Of a stretch of DNA of 64,000 bases, positions 38,088 through 47,462 are shown in pieces (positions within the stretch are counted from its first letter, which is position 1; each line of letters opens with the position of its first letter). The DNA is from GCA-016699835 sp964543905 (GTDB lineage: Bacteria > Planctomycetota > Phycisphaerae > Phycisphaerales > UBA1924), in contig CAZIZO010000006.1 in NCBI GenBank assembly GCA_964543905.1, positions 124,001-188,000 of the forward strand. The letters are read 5' to 3'. Made by a program: the position numbers and the translations under genes. Under the pieces are notes generated by a model that saw only the letters and a list, made by a program, of their open reading frames with translations, made no database searches and was not told where the DNA came from.

Positions 38088-38969
38088 ATGCGAATCGCCA
38101 TCACGCACACCCGCGTGCGAACCGAAGAACGCCTCTTGGCCGAAGCCCTCGCCGGGCGAGGGCATGCACCGGACCTCATCGACCTCCGGGAGAGTGTCTT
38201 TGACCTCGCCGCGCCCGGGCGCTGGCGCGACTACGACGTCGTGCTCGACCGCTGCGTCAGTCTTTCCACCTCGTTGACCGCCGTGCGCATTCTGGAGCAC
38301 CACGGCGTACGCTGCATCAACAGCGCCCAGGCGATCGACTGGTGCAGCGACAAACTCCGAACTTCGCTGGCCCTCCAGGCCGCGAACCTCCCCACGCCCC
38401 GCGTGCTCGTGGGCGTCTCTCCCGAGTCGGCCCTCGCGGCCATCGAGCAGATCGGCTATCCCGCCGTGCTCAAGCCCACCATCGGTTCGTGGGGGCGTCT
38501 TGTTTCCCGTGTCAACGACCGCGACGCCGCCGAAGCCATCGTGGAGCATCGTGACACGCTGGGCTCGGTCGCCCACCACGTCTACTACGTTCAAGAACAC
38601 ATCAACAAGCCCGGACGCGACCTCCGCGTCTTCGTCGTGGGCGGCGAGGTCATCGCGGGGATCACACGCACCAGCACGCACTGGGTGACCAATACCGCCC
38701 GAGGTGCCCAAGCCGCCGGCCTGGCGATTCCAGATGACCTCCGGTCGCTCTGCGAACGTGCGGCCGAGTGTGTCGGGGCCGACGTCTGCGCCATCGACAT
38801 TCTCGAGTGCCCAACACGCGGCTACCTGGTCAACGAGATCAACCACTCGATGGAGTTTCGCAACAGCATCGACGCGAGCGGCGTCGATATCCCCGGCGCC
38901 GTCGCGGATCACGCCATCCGCATCGCCAAGCGACGAGCACAACGCCCCATCGCGGGAGGCGCCCGATGA
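38088..38969 (+). CDS. lysX: LysX, LysW-amino acid ligase (ATP-grasp)
   Basis: A 293-residue RimK-like ATP-grasp ligase that attaches alpha-aminoadipate (or glutamate) to the C-terminal Glu of LysW. It shows the pattern CSDKLRTSLAL, GYPAVLKPTIGSWGRLV, VQEHINKPGRDLRVFVVG and the magnesium site YLVNEINHSMEFRNS. Specificity for aminoadipate versus glutamate cannot be read with certainty from sequence. Its TGA overlaps the next start in ATGA. Confidence 0.9.
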   Translation: MRIAITHTRVRTEERLLAEALAGRGHAPDLIDLRESVFDLAAPGRWRDYDVVLDRCVSLSTSLTAVRILEHHGVRCINSAQAIDWCSDKLRTSLALQAANLPTPRVLVGVSPESALAAIEQIGYPAVLKPTIGSWGRLVSRVNDRDAAEAIVEHRDTLGSVAHHVYYVQEHINKPGRDLRVFVVGGEVIAGITRTSTHWVTNTARGAQAAGLAIPDDLRSLCERAAECVGADVCAIDILECPTRGYLVNEINHSMEFRNSIDASGVDIPGAVADHAIRIAKRRAQRPIAGGAR

Positions 38970-39994
38970 GCGTCCGATGTTCCATCGTCGGCGGCAGCGG
39001 GTACACGGGAGGGGAACTCCTCCGGCTCCTCCTCGACCATCCGCAGGCCCGGGTGCAGGCCGTCAGTTCTCGCTCGCTCGCGGGGCAGCCCATGCACCGT
39101 GTCCACCCCAACCTTCGAAAGCGCACGGACCTACTTTTCACGGTGCCACAGGAAGTTCCACGCAGCGACGTGATCTTCCTCTGTCTCCCGCACGGGCAGG
39201 CCGCGGGCGAGATCGAACGCTGGCTCAATCTCGCGCCCCTGGTCATCGACCTCTCCGCCGATTTTCGCTTGCGTGATCCCGCCGTGTACAAGGCCTGGTA
39301 CGAGGGCGAGCATCCCGCGCCCTCGCGTCTCTCGACCGCCGTGTACGGGCTTCCCGAACTCAGCCGAAGCACGTTGCGAGGTGCGCGGCTCGTCAGCGGC
39401 GTGGGGTGCAACGCCACGGCGATGAATCTCGCGCTCCTCCCCCTCGCCCGCGCCGGCCTGATCGAGCGCGTGATCTGCGACATCAAGGTTGGCTCTTCCG
39501 AATCCGGCGCCGAGCCCAGCGAAGGCTCGCACCACCCCGAACGAAGCGGTGCCGTTCGCACGTACGCTCCTGTCGGGCATCGTCATGCCGCGGAGGTGGA
39601 GCAGGAACTCGGCGCCTTCCCGCTCGATATCACGATCACCGCGATCGAGATGGTCCGCGGCGTCCTCTGCACATCGCACGTGATCCCCACCCGCCGCCTC
39701 GAGATCAAGGAACTCTGGAAGTTGTACCGCGCCGCTTATGCCCAGGAGCCCTTCGTGCGTCTGGTCAGCGAGCGCACAGGACTGCACCGTCTGCCCGATC
39801 CCAAGATCCTTGCCGGGTCCAACTATGCCGACGTCGGCTTTGACCTCGACGAGCGCACCGGGCGCATCGTCGCGATCTGCGCGCTCGGCAACCTCATGAA
39901 GGGCGCCGCGGGCTCCGCCGTGCAGTGCATGAACCTCGCCCTTGGGCTCGATGAAGACACCGGGCTTTCCTTTCCCGGACTGCACCCGTGCTGA
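38966..39994 (+). CDS. lysY: LysY/ArgC-type LysW-aminoacyl phosphate reductase
   Basis: A 342-residue NADPH-dependent reductase that turns LysW-gamma-aminoadipyl (or glutamyl) phosphate into the semialdehyde. The N-terminal Rossmann motif is IVGGSGYTGGELLRLL and the active-site Cys lies in SGVGCNATAMNL. ArgC and LysY are homologous; adjacency to lysW and lysX makes the carrier-linked form most likely. The ATG at 38966 overlaps the lysX stop. Confidence 0.9.
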   Translation: MSVRCSIVGGSGYTGGELLRLLLDHPQARVQAVSSRSLAGQPMHRVHPNLRKRTDLLFTVPQEVPRSDVIFLCLPHGQAAGEIERWLNLAPLVIDLSADFRLRDPAVYKAWYEGEHPAPSRLSTAVYGLPELSRSTLRGARLVSGVGCNATAMNLALLPLARAGLIERVICDIKVGSSESGAEPSEGSHHPERSGAVRTYAPVGHRHAAEVEQELGAFPLDITITAIEMVRGVLCTSHVIPTRRLEIKELWKLYRAAYAQEPFVRLVSERTGLHRLPDPKILAGSNYADVGFDLDERTGRIVAICALGNLMKGAAGSAVQCMNLALGLDEDTGLSFPGLHPC

Positions 39995-40002
39995 GACTCT
40001 CC

Positions 40003-40830
40003 ATGACCACCCCACTCCTTGTCGTCAAGATCGGCGGAGGCGAAGGCATCCACCTCGGACCCGCCCTCCGCGAAATCGCCGAGTGTGTCCGCTCGGGCCT
40101 GCGCATCATCCTCGTCCACGGCGGGTCCCACGAAACCAATGTCCTCTCCGAACGTCTTGGGCACCCCCCGCGTTTCCTCACCAGCCCTTCCGGGCACACC
40201 AGCCGCCGCACCGACCGCGCCACGCTGGACATCTTCAACATGGTCTATTGCGGCAAGATCAACACATCAATCGTGGAACACCTTCGCGGACTCGGCGTCG
40301 ATGCCGTCGGCCTCAGCGGCATCGATGGCGGACTCTGGCGCGGCAAACGCAAGGACGCCATCCGAGCCATCGAAGACGGACGCACCGTCATCATTCGCGA
40401 CGATCTCACCGGCACCGTCGATGCGGTGGATACGCGTCTTCTCCGACTTCTCCTCGAAGATGCTCGGGTGCCCGTCCTCACACCACCCGCGATCTCGCAT
40501 GACGGGGTCGCCATGAACGTCGACGCCGACCGCGCCGCCGCCAAGACCGCCGCCGCGCTCGGCGCCCACGAACTGCTCCTCCTCAGCAACGTGCCCGGCG
40601 TGCTCCGCGATCCGCGCGACCCCGCCTCCCTGATTCCAAGTGTTTCGAGCAGCGGCATCGACGTCGTCCGCAAGGCCGCTCAAGGTCGCATGATGAACAA
40701 GGTGCTCGCCGCGGAAGAAGCGATCCTCGGCGGCGTCGCCCGCGTCGTCATCGGATCTGCGAATGGAGACACGCCCATCGCTTCCGCCCGATCCGGTTCC
40801 GGAACGGTGTTCGAAGGAGCCTGCGCGTGA
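40003..40830 (+). CDS. lysZ: LysZ, LysW-linked amino acid kinase
   Basis: A 275-residue amino-acid kinase family member (ArgB-like) that phosphorylates the side-chain carboxyl of the LysW-bound intermediate. It starts LLVVKIGGGEG, with LVHGGSHETN binding the substrate, and ends with a GGVARVVIGSA region. The ATG at 40003 gives the usual edge; a GTG at 39988 overlaps the lysY stop and would add five residues. It comes after the reductase gene although it acts before it. Confidence 0.9.
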   Translation: MTTPLLVVKIGGGEGIHLGPALREIAECVRSGLRIILVHGGSHETNVLSERLGHPPRFLTSPSGHTSRRTDRATLDIFNMVYCGKINTSIVEHLRGLGVDAVGLSGIDGGLWRGKRKDAIRAIEDGRTVIIRDDLTGTVDAVDTRLLRLLLEDARVPVLTPPAISHDGVAMNVDADRAAAKTAAALGAHELLLLSNVPGVLRDPRDPASLIPSVSSSGIDVVRKAAQGRMMNKVLAAEEAILGGVARVVIGSANGDTPIASARSGSGTVFEGACA

Positions 40831-42005
40831 GCGGCACGCGGACCTCACCCCCGCCGTCCCCCCCGGAGGCGTCGGCCACGTCCATTCCGTCCTCGCTCCC
40901 TAGCGATGCGGAGTCGATCGCGTTCCTCCACCATCTCGTGGAGACACCCAGTGTCTCGGGGCACGAGCGAACGGCCGTCGAGTTGTTCTTACGCTCCGCC
41001 GCGGCTTGGGGATTCGAGATCAGCATCGACGAGGCCGGCAACGGCATCGCCACCCGACGGACGAGTGTGTCTCACCACGGCTCCGCGCCCGCCCGGGAAC
41101 TCGTGCTCCTTGGTCACATCGACACCGTCCCCGGCACCATCCCCGTGCGGATCGAGGGTGGCATCCTCCACGGACGCGGGAGCGTCGATGCCAAGAGCCC
41201 GCTCGCGGCCATGCTCGTCGCCGCCGCCCGGGCGGACCTCCCCTCGAACTGCACCCTGCGCGTGGTCGCCGCCGTCGGCGAGGAGACTCCCCAGTCCGCG
41301 GGCGCCCGCCACCTCGCCCAGAGTTGGCGCCCGCACGCGTGCATCATCGGTGAGCCCAGCGGATGGACGGGCATAACGCTCGGGTACAAGGGCCGGCTGG
41401 TCATGCACGCCACGCTGCGGCAACCCGGCGGGCACAGCGCCGGACCACATGCTTCCGCGGGCGACGCGATCGTGCGGTACTGGAACAGCATCTTGGACGC
41501 GATCGAGCGCTTGAATGACGGGCACACGGGCGCGTTCGATACGATCCAGGCCTCGATCCGTTCCCTCACTTCGGATAGCGACGGCCTCCACGACCTCGCT
41601 CGACTCACGGCGGGATTCCGCTTGCCGATGTGGCTCACGCCGCAAGTGCTCGAAGCCGTGCTGCGTGGGCTGGGACGAGCCACGCCCTTGCTCGACCTCA
41701 CGTTCGAAGGTCATGAACTCTGCCATGCCAGCGATCGCAACGACCCCGTGGTTCGAGCGATCTCCTCCGCTATCCGTTCGCAGGGCGAGCGTCCCCACCC
41801 CAAACTCAAGACCGGCACAGCCGATCTGAACGTCGTGGCGCCTCTTTGGAGGTGTCCCATCGGCGCGTACGGCCCGGGTGACAGTTCCCTCGACCACACC
41901 CCCAACGAGCACCTCGCTCTCGATGAATACCTCGGTTCGATCCGCGTCCTGACCCTCGCCATACGCGGCCTGCTCAACGAACTCCAGTCCACAGAATCAC
42001 CTTGA
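40827..42005 (+). CDS. lysK: LysK, LysW-lysine/ornithine carboxypeptidase
   Basis: A 392-residue M20 metallopeptidase that releases lysine or ornithine from LysW. Metal ligands appear in LLGHIDTVPG, GRGSVDAKSP and VGEETPQSAG, and the last His in the C-terminal DHTPNEHL. The N-terminal 25 residues (Ser/Pro-rich) are not conserved. The GTG start at 40827 overlaps the lysZ stop in GTGA. The aminotransferase (lysJ) and the early genes of the aminoadipate route are absent from this operon. Confidence 0.9.
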   Translation: MSGTRTSPPPSPPEASATSIPSSLPSDAESIAFLHHLVETPSVSGHERTAVELFLRSAAAWGFEISIDEAGNGIATRRTSVSHHGSAPARELVLLGHIDTVPGTIPVRIEGGILHGRGSVDAKSPLAAMLVAAARADLPSNCTLRVVAAVGEETPQSAGARHLAQSWRPHACIIGEPSGWTGITLGYKGRLVMHATLRQPGGHSAGPHASAGDAIVRYWNSILDAIERLNDGHTGAFDTIQASIRSLTSDSDGLHDLARLTAGFRLPMWLTPQVLEAVLRGLGRATPLLDLTFEGHELCHASDRNDPVVRAISSAIRSQGERPHPKLKTGTADLNVVAPLWRCPIGAYGPGDSSLDHTPNEHLALDEYLGSIRVLTLAIRGLLNELQSTESP

Positions 42006-42092
42006 GCCCACCTTGCAGACGATACATCCGCGGGACGTACCTTATTCGTGGGGCCGGGGTCTGAACCGCGTGGGGGTCGGGGACCGATCGGG

Positions 42093-42098
42093 TATACT
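42093..42098 (+). promoter_or_regulatory. Candidate -10 box of the sigma factor gene
   Basis: TATACT, 18 nt before the ATG at 42117; no clear -35 box is seen. Confidence 0.35.
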
Positions 42099-42116
42099 GG
42101 ACGATCGCGGCCCGAC

Positions 42117-42731
42117 ATGAACTCCTCCGAGAACATCCTGGCAACGCGCACGACCACCAAACTGCTCGACGCGCTCCACGATCGGTCCAACGAACGCATC
42201 TGGGAGCAGATCGACGCACGCTATCGGCCCGTGGTCGCCGCCCTGGCTCGCCGCCTTGGTCTAGGCGTCTCCCAAGCCGACGAGGTCGCCCAGCAGACGC
42301 TCAGCGAGTTCGTGCGTGCGTATCGCGAAGGCCGATACGACCGCACCAAGGGACGCCTCAGTTCATGGATTATGGGCATCGCCCACCACACCGCCCTGCG
42401 CGCCCAGCGCGCCGCCGGACGGGACGCCTCGCTCCTGGGCACCCAGTTGGAGTCCGTGTGCGACGAGCCCTCCCTCCGAGGCATGTGGACCGAAGAGCGA
42501 GACCGGCTCATCCTTGGCCGCGCCCTCGCCTCGCTGCGCGACGATTCCAACATCGACGATCGGACACTCCTTGCCTTTGAACTCGTCGGGCTGCGAGGAG
42601 TCCCCGCCTCCGAAGCGGCGGCCCAGTGCGGCATGAGCGTCGAGCAGGTCTACGTCGCCAAGTGCCGACTCACGAAGCGACTCCGCGAGCAGGTCGAACT
42701 CCTTACGCGTGCCTTCGAGGAGGACGAGTAA
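42117..42731 (+). CDS. ECF-type RNA polymerase sigma factor
   Basis: A 204-residue sigma-70 family factor with region 2 (ADEVAQQTLSEFVRAYREG, then LSSWIMGIAHH) and region 4 (GVPASEAAAQCGMSVEQVYVAK). Regions 1 and 3 are missing, as in ECF factors. The gene is followed after one base by a Ser/Thr kinase with an N-terminal zinc-finger-like motif; planctomycete ECF groups linked to such kinases are known. Its targets and signal are not visible. An ATG at 42048 upstream is unlikely because it precedes the -10 box. Confidence 0.88.
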   Translation: MNSSENILATRTTTKLLDALHDRSNERIWEQIDARYRPVVAALARRLGLGVSQADEVAQQTLSEFVRAYREGRYDRTKGRLSSWIMGIAHHTALRAQRAAGRDASLLGTQLESVCDEPSLRGMWTEERDRLILGRALASLRDDSNIDDRTLLAFELVGLRGVPASEAAAQCGMSVEQVYVAKCRLTKRLREQVELLTRAFEEDE

Positions 42732-42732
42732 C

Positions 42733-45585
42733 ATGCGTGAGGACACGAACGCATGCCTGTCCGACGCCGCGATCGAGCAGGCCATCGCGGGCGAGGCCTC
42801 ACCCGAGGAGTCCGCGCATCTACGAGTGTGCGCCACCTGCGCGGCACGGGCCAACGCCGCCCGCGATGATTCCGCCTTCCTCGAACGGGCCCGTTCGCTC
42901 TCCACCCTTTCCCTCTCACCCGAGGGCGCGCCGCGCGTCCCGGGTTATCACGTCATTTCCTTGCACAGCGCCGGCGCACAGGGCAGGGTGTACAAGGCCA
43001 TTCAAGAGTCAACGTCTCGAACGGTCGCCATCAAAGTGCTCTCCACCCACGACGCCGCCTCCTCTCGCCAGCGGGCGCGTGCCGAACGAGAAGCCGAGAT
43101 CGCCGCCCGACTTCGCCACCCCAACGTGGTCACCATCTACGAGTCCCGCAAACTCCCCGATGGGCACGTCGCCGTGGTCATGGAGTTTGTCGAGGGCGTC
43201 CCGATCGACCAGTGGCAACCCAACGGGAACGCCAGCACGCAGCGCCTCCGAGACCTCATCCGCGTCTTTATCGCCGTCTGCGGCGGCGTGCACCACGCCC
43301 ACCTCAATGCGGTCATCCATCGCGACCTCAAGCCCGCCAATATCCTCGTGACCGCCGAAGGACGCCCCGTGGTGCTCGACTTTGGCATCGCCAAGGCCGA
43401 CCACGTGCACGCCACGATGACCGGCGAGTTCGCGGGCACACCCGCCTACGCCTCACCCGAGCAAGCCTCCGGCAAGCCCGACAGCGTCAACGCCCTCACG
43501 GATGTTTATTCGCTTGGAGTCCTCCTCTATCGCCTCGTCTGCGGCACCATGCCCTACGACGTGCAGGGCTCGCTCTTCGAGATCGCCAAGACCATCCAGG
43601 AAACTCCACCCGTCCCCCCGCGCGCCCGCGTCCCCACACTTTCGCCCGACCTGGAAGCCATCATCCTCCGCTCGCTTCGCAAGTCGCGCGAACTGCGCTA
43701 CCAATCCGCGGCATCGCTCGCCCGCGATCTCGAGCGTTTCCTCGCTGGAGACCCCGTGGATGCCCGCAGCGGTTCGGGCTGGTACCTCTTGCGCAAGGCC
43801 GTCCTTGTGAATCGCGCACGCCTGGCCTGGGGGGGCGTGGCCGCCGGAGTCGTCCTGATCGCGAGCCTGGTGGTGTCGCTGAGCCTCGCGAACGCCGCAC
43901 GAGAACGCGAGCAGGCTCGCGCCGAGGCCATCCGAGCCCGCGCCGTCACCGAACTCCTCCGCGACGCCCTCCCCAACGCCGATCCCACGCGACCCGAACT
44001 CGCGAATGTGATCGGGAATGGGCTCGGTCGGCTGTACTTTCGCCTCGAGACGGGCGCCTTTGCCGACGACGCTCGCGTCGATCAAGCCGTGCGCCGACTG
44101 TGGGGCGAGGTCTACACGGGCCTTGGAGGCAAGGCCGCCGGGCTCGTCCCGTACGCGGAGATGGCCCTTCGGAATGGCCTCGTGCGCCTCCGCATGGACC
44201 ACGGCGGCGAACACCCCGAGATCGCCGACACCATGCACGCGCTCGCGAGCGTGCTCCTCGTCCGCAAGCGGCTTCCCGAAGCCGAGGCGATGGCCAAGAA
44301 CGCGCTCGACATGCGACTCCGAGTCCTCGGGCGCGACGCGCTCCCCACCGCGATCAGCCGCGCACTCCTCGCACGCGTGCTGCACGCCCGGGGTGACTCA
44401 TCTCGTGCGGTGAAGGAGGCCCTCGCGTCGCTCCAACGACTTCGCGACGATCCTTCCTCCGAGGCCATGCTCGCCCGCGCCGCCATGCACGCCCTGCTCG
44501 GTCGCATCCGCACCGCCGAGGGCGATGTGGTCCACGCCAGCGAAGAACTCGAGCAGGCCCTGCGCCTTTACCTCACGCTCCTGCCGCCCGATGACCCGGA
44601 GTTGACCTCGGCGTGGGGCGACGCGGCCTCGCTCGCCGCGCTCGCGCCGGGGTCGGCGCTCGCCCGCATGCTCGGTGACGCTTGGCAGGAGGATGGCCCC
44701 ACCCTCGTCGAATCCCTTCGACGCGACATCGCGCTCATCGCGGTCCCCGATCGTGGCGCCGCCGGCGCGCCGATCCGTACAGGCCGCGCCGAAGCCCTCA
44801 GCCGTGTCTTCCGATTCCAACAGAACCTTCTGGGTGCCAACCATCCCTCGAACGTCCGAACGCTCACCACGCAGATGCGTGCGGCCGAGTGTGAGGGGCT
44901 TCCCGCGATCAAATCCCAAGCGGCGATCGAGGCTACCCGTCTGCTGTCGACACGATTCGGCGAGAACGATCCCATGCTCTTGGTCTGCGTGCAGGAAGCC
45001 GCGATCACGCTCGCCAACACGGGAGACCCAGCCGCGGCCATTCCGTTCGCTCGGCGTGCCTGCGAGATCCGCGATATGGTCCCGCCCCACGCCCGCGATC
45101 CGCTGCTCGACGCGGATTCACGCCGATACCTGGCGCTCTGCCTCACCCTCGCGGGAGAGTACGCCGAGGCGATCCCCGTTTGGCAGGCCGCGATCGACGA
45201 ACTGCAAGCCGCCGTCGGGCCCGAGCACCACGCCGTCGCGGTCGTCGAAAGCGGCCTCGCGATGTGCCTGCTGCACACGAACCAGCCCGAGCGGGCCGAC
45301 CTCCTCTCCGCTCGCGCGCTGGGGCTCGCCGAACGACTGCCCACCACCGCACCCGACCAGATCGCCAACCATCGCTTCGTCCGGGGGCATGTCCTCACGG
45401 CCCGCGGAGACTGGGCCGCCGCCCGTGCTCAACTGGAGCGTGCCTGGGACCCGATTTATGCCGAGTTGTCGCCCAACTATTTTTGGCGCATCCAACTCAT
45501 TCGCGACATGATCTTCACCTGCCGATCGCTCGGCGATCTCGAAGCGGCCCACGAGTGGGAACTCCGCCTTCAGCCCCCACGCTGA
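42733..45585 (+). CDS. Ser/Thr protein kinase with anti-sigma zinc-finger-like N-terminus and TPR-like sensor
   Basis: A 950-residue transmembrane kinase. Residues 1-45 hold H29-x3-C33-x2-C36, the zinc-binding arrangement of anti-sigma factors. The kinase domain spans about 70-335: Lys101 (VAIKV), HRDLKPAN (D198), DFG (D216) and GTPAYASPEQ. The glycine loop reads SAGAQG, weaker than GxGxxG. A membrane helix (about 366-386) leads to a long exterior part rich in TPR-like helices (about 400-930). It starts two bases after the sigma factor stop, so it is translationally coupled. It likely controls the sigma factor, which is inference. Confidence 0.9.
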   Translation: MREDTNACLSDAAIEQAIAGEASPEESAHLRVCATCAARANAARDDSAFLERARSLSTLSLSPEGAPRVPGYHVISLHSAGAQGRVYKAIQESTSRTVAIKVLSTHDAASSRQRARAEREAEIAARLRHPNVVTIYESRKLPDGHVAVVMEFVEGVPIDQWQPNGNASTQRLRDLIRVFIAVCGGVHHAHLNAVIHRDLKPANILVTAEGRPVVLDFGIAKADHVHATMTGEFAGTPAYASPEQASGKPDSVNALTDVYSLGVLLYRLVCGTMPYDVQGSLFEIAKTIQETPPVPPRARVPTLSPDLEAIILRSLRKSRELRYQSAASLARDLERFLAGDPVDARSGSGWYLLRKAVLVNRARLAWGGVAAGVVLIASLVVSLSLANAAREREQARAEAIRARAVTELLRDALPNADPTRPELANVIGNGLGRLYFRLETGAFADDARVDQAVRRLWGEVYTGLGGKAAGLVPYAEMALRNGLVRLRMDHGGEHPEIADTMHALASVLLVRKRLPEAEAMAKNALDMRLRVLGRDALPTAISRALLARVLHARGDSSRAVKEALASLQRLRDDPSSEAMLARAAMHALLGRIRTAEGDVVHASEELEQALRLYLTLLPPDDPELTSAWGDAASLAALAPGSALARMLGDAWQEDGPTLVESLRRDIALIAVPDRGAAGAPIRTGRAEALSRVFRFQQNLLGANHPSNVRTLTTQMRAAECEGLPAIKSQAAIEATRLLSTRFGENDPMLLVCVQEAAITLANTGDPAAAIPFARRACEIRDMVPPHARDPLLDADSRRYLALCLTLAGEYAEAIPVWQAAIDELQAAVGPEHHAVAVVESGLAMCLLHTNQPERADLLSARALGLAERLPTTAPDQIANHRFVRGHVLTARGDWAAARAQLERAWDPIYAELSPNYFWRIQLIRDMIFTCRSLGDLEAAHEWELRLQPPR

Positions 45586-45998
45586 GGGTCGCGTTCTTCG
45601 TTGACGCGATGCGCGTGCAGCATGCTCGCGAGCGTCGTCGTTCGCAAGGCGCGCTCGACGCTCCCCATCGCGCCCCGCCATCTCGCATCCGCATCCCGAC
45701 CCGGAGGAGCGCCGGGGCCCACGCCGCGGTCGTCGCGATGTCGTGCCGCGCCCACCGCCTCCACGATGTCCTGCATCGTGATCTCGTCCGCGCTTCCGTG
45801 CAGCACAAAGCCGCCATTCGGCCCGCGCGTGGAGTCCACCAGCCTGGCCACCACCAGCCCACGAAGCACCTTCGACAAGTACTTTGGAGGCACCTCGACC
45901 GCGTCCGCGATCCGACCGGCGCTCTGGACCTCCCCCGGCGCCATCGACGCGAGGTACACCATCGCTCGCAACGCATACTCCACCGTCTGCGTGAACAC
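45570..45998 (-). CDS. Rrf2-family regulator without cluster cysteines
   Basis: A 142-residue regulator. The HTH and wing are typical (FTQTVEYALRAMVYLA, PPKYLSKVLRGL, RGPNGGFVL). Unlike most members it has no cysteine at all, so it cannot bind an Fe-S cluster in the usual way. The GTG at 45998 has AAGGAG at 7 nt spacing. It follows nosL by 25 nt on the same strand and is probably the last gene of the nos operon. Its end overlaps the convergent kinase gene by 16 nt. Confidence 0.83.
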   Translation of the reverse strand: MFTQTVEYALRAMVYLASMAPGEVQSAGRIADAVEVPPKYLSKVLRGLVVARLVDSTRGPNGGFVLHGSADEITMQDIVEAVGAARHRDDRGVGPGAPPGRDADARWRGAMGSVERALRTTTLASMLHAHRVNEERDPQRGG

Positions 45999-46023
45999 GC
46001 CTCGACTCCTTGCCTCGCGACAC

Positions 46024-46560
46024 TCACGGGAGTTCGGCGGGGCGTGCCCCCTCGGGCTTTCCGTAGTTCGCCCACATCCATTCCCGACGATCCCGATACG
46101 CCCCCCGATAGTCCATCGGCCCGGCCTCCCACCGCTTCCCCAATCGCACCGCCGCGCTCGCGTCCGCCAACGCGACCGTTCCCGTCCCCATCGGGGTCCG
46201 CAGGTCATCGCGTGTCGCCCGTACGAACACCGCGTGGTCACCCCGCAGCCACGCCCGACTCTCATAGTCACGCACCCACCGCTCCAAGACCCGGAGATCC
46301 TCGTGGTGCCCATACTCATAATCGATCAGACATCCAAGATCGTCGAAGAACACAAAGAGCCTCTCGCGGTCTCGGTCGACCAGCATCGCCGCCGAGCATC
46401 GGTCCTCTTGCACCAGCATCCCACACTCCGCGCACTCCTCTCGCCCGAGGCGCATCTCCGGCGGCCCGGTGAGTTCGCTTCGTCCACAGCCCGACCCGAG
46501 CGCCAGCAGCCCCAGGCCGCCCATCGCCGACACCCATCTTGAGAGCACACGGAGAGTCAT
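46024..46560 (-). CDS. nosL: NosL, copper-delivering lipoprotein
   Basis: A 178-residue lipoprotein with a lipobox in LALGSGCGR (Cys about 28). The copper motif CAECGML and a later FDDLGCL segment fit NosL, which delivers Cu(I) to N2O reductase for CuZ assembly. Its start overlaps the nosY stop in ATGA. Confidence 0.9.
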   Translation of the reverse strand: MTLRVLSRWVSAMGGLGLLALGSGCGRSELTGPPEMRLGREECAECGMLVQEDRCSAAMLVDRDRERLFVFFDDLGCLIDYEYGHHEDLRVLERWVRDYESRAWLRGDHAVFVRATRDDLRTPMGTGTVALADASAAVRLGKRWEAGPMDYRGAYRDRREWMWANYGKPEGARPAELP

Positions 46561-47462
46561 AACGCCGACCTCCTCGAAAAGACGACGCCCGCGATCCCCA
46601 TCGGGACAACGATCCATGCCAGGATCGCCGCCGCAAAGATCACGTTCAACATCCCGCCATACTCCTCGCTCGCATACAGCCCAACGGGCCCGAGCACGTC
46701 CAACGTCGCGTCGACGGAATGCAGCGACCACATCTTGAAGACTTGCAGCGGATTGCCGAGCGCGAAGACAAAGAGTTCTTGAATCCTGAACTTCAGCGCG
46801 ATCGTGCCCGCCATCAGCGCAAGGTCGGTGGCAAAGACCAGCACCAGCCAGAGGAAGACCGCCGTGCCGACCGCCACCGACGCACGCCTCGCCAGCACCG
46901 AGATGAGTATGCCCGTGCTGAGCATCGCGAGCGCCAATCCCAGCGTCAGCGCCGCGAGCCACACGATGCTCCCCGGGCTGGTCGTTTGACCCTTCCACGC
47001 CATGATCCCCGCGGACGCGCCCAGCCCGAGCGTGATGCACGCGAACAGCGAGCCCGCCAAGCCGAGATACTTGCCGAGCACCACCTCGACTCGCGACACC
47101 GGCTGCGCCAGCAAGTACGCCAGCATCCCACGCTCGCGATCCGACGCGATCGAGCCCGCCCCCGCCGTCAACCCCATCAGCGGCACGACCAACAGCACCA
47201 GGTTGATCAGCCCCGCCGTCGTTCGACCATATCCCGAAAGCCCGACGCCGCCCGCACTGGCGGCCGAGACATACGAAACCCCAAGCCCCAGAGCCGCGAA
47301 CGCGAGCGTGTACAGGATAAACCAACGGCTTCGGATGCTGTCCCTCAACTCCCGCCGCGCCATCGTGCCCACGTTCCTCATCCACGAAGCCGGACGAGGG
47401 AAGTCCCTCGCCCCGGCCGCACCATCCCACGTTGTGCCGTTCATGCCCGTCATGGCCGTCAT
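46557..47462 (-). CDS. nosY: NosY, ABC transporter permease
   Basis: A 301-residue membrane protein with six to seven helices and the ABC-2 family segment SDRERGMLAYLLAQPVSR. It forms the channel for NosF in CuZ maturation of N2O reductase, probably supplying sulfur. Starts overlap the nosF stop in ATGA. A second in-frame start a few codons later is possible. Confidence 0.88.
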   Translation of the reverse strand: MTAMTGMNGTTWDGAAGARDFPRPASWMRNVGTMARRELRDSIRSRWFILYTLAFAALGLGVSYVSAASAGGVGLSGYGRTTAGLINLVLLVVPLMGLTAGAGSIASDRERGMLAYLLAQPVSRVEVVLGKYLGLAGSLFACITLGLGASAGIMAWKGQTTSPGSIVWLAALTLGLALAMLSTGILISVLARRASVAVGTAVFLWLVLVFATDLALMAGTIALKFRIQELFVFALGNPLQVFKMWSLHSVDATLDVLGPVGLYASEEYGGMLNVIFAAAILAWIVVPMGIAGVVFSRRSAL

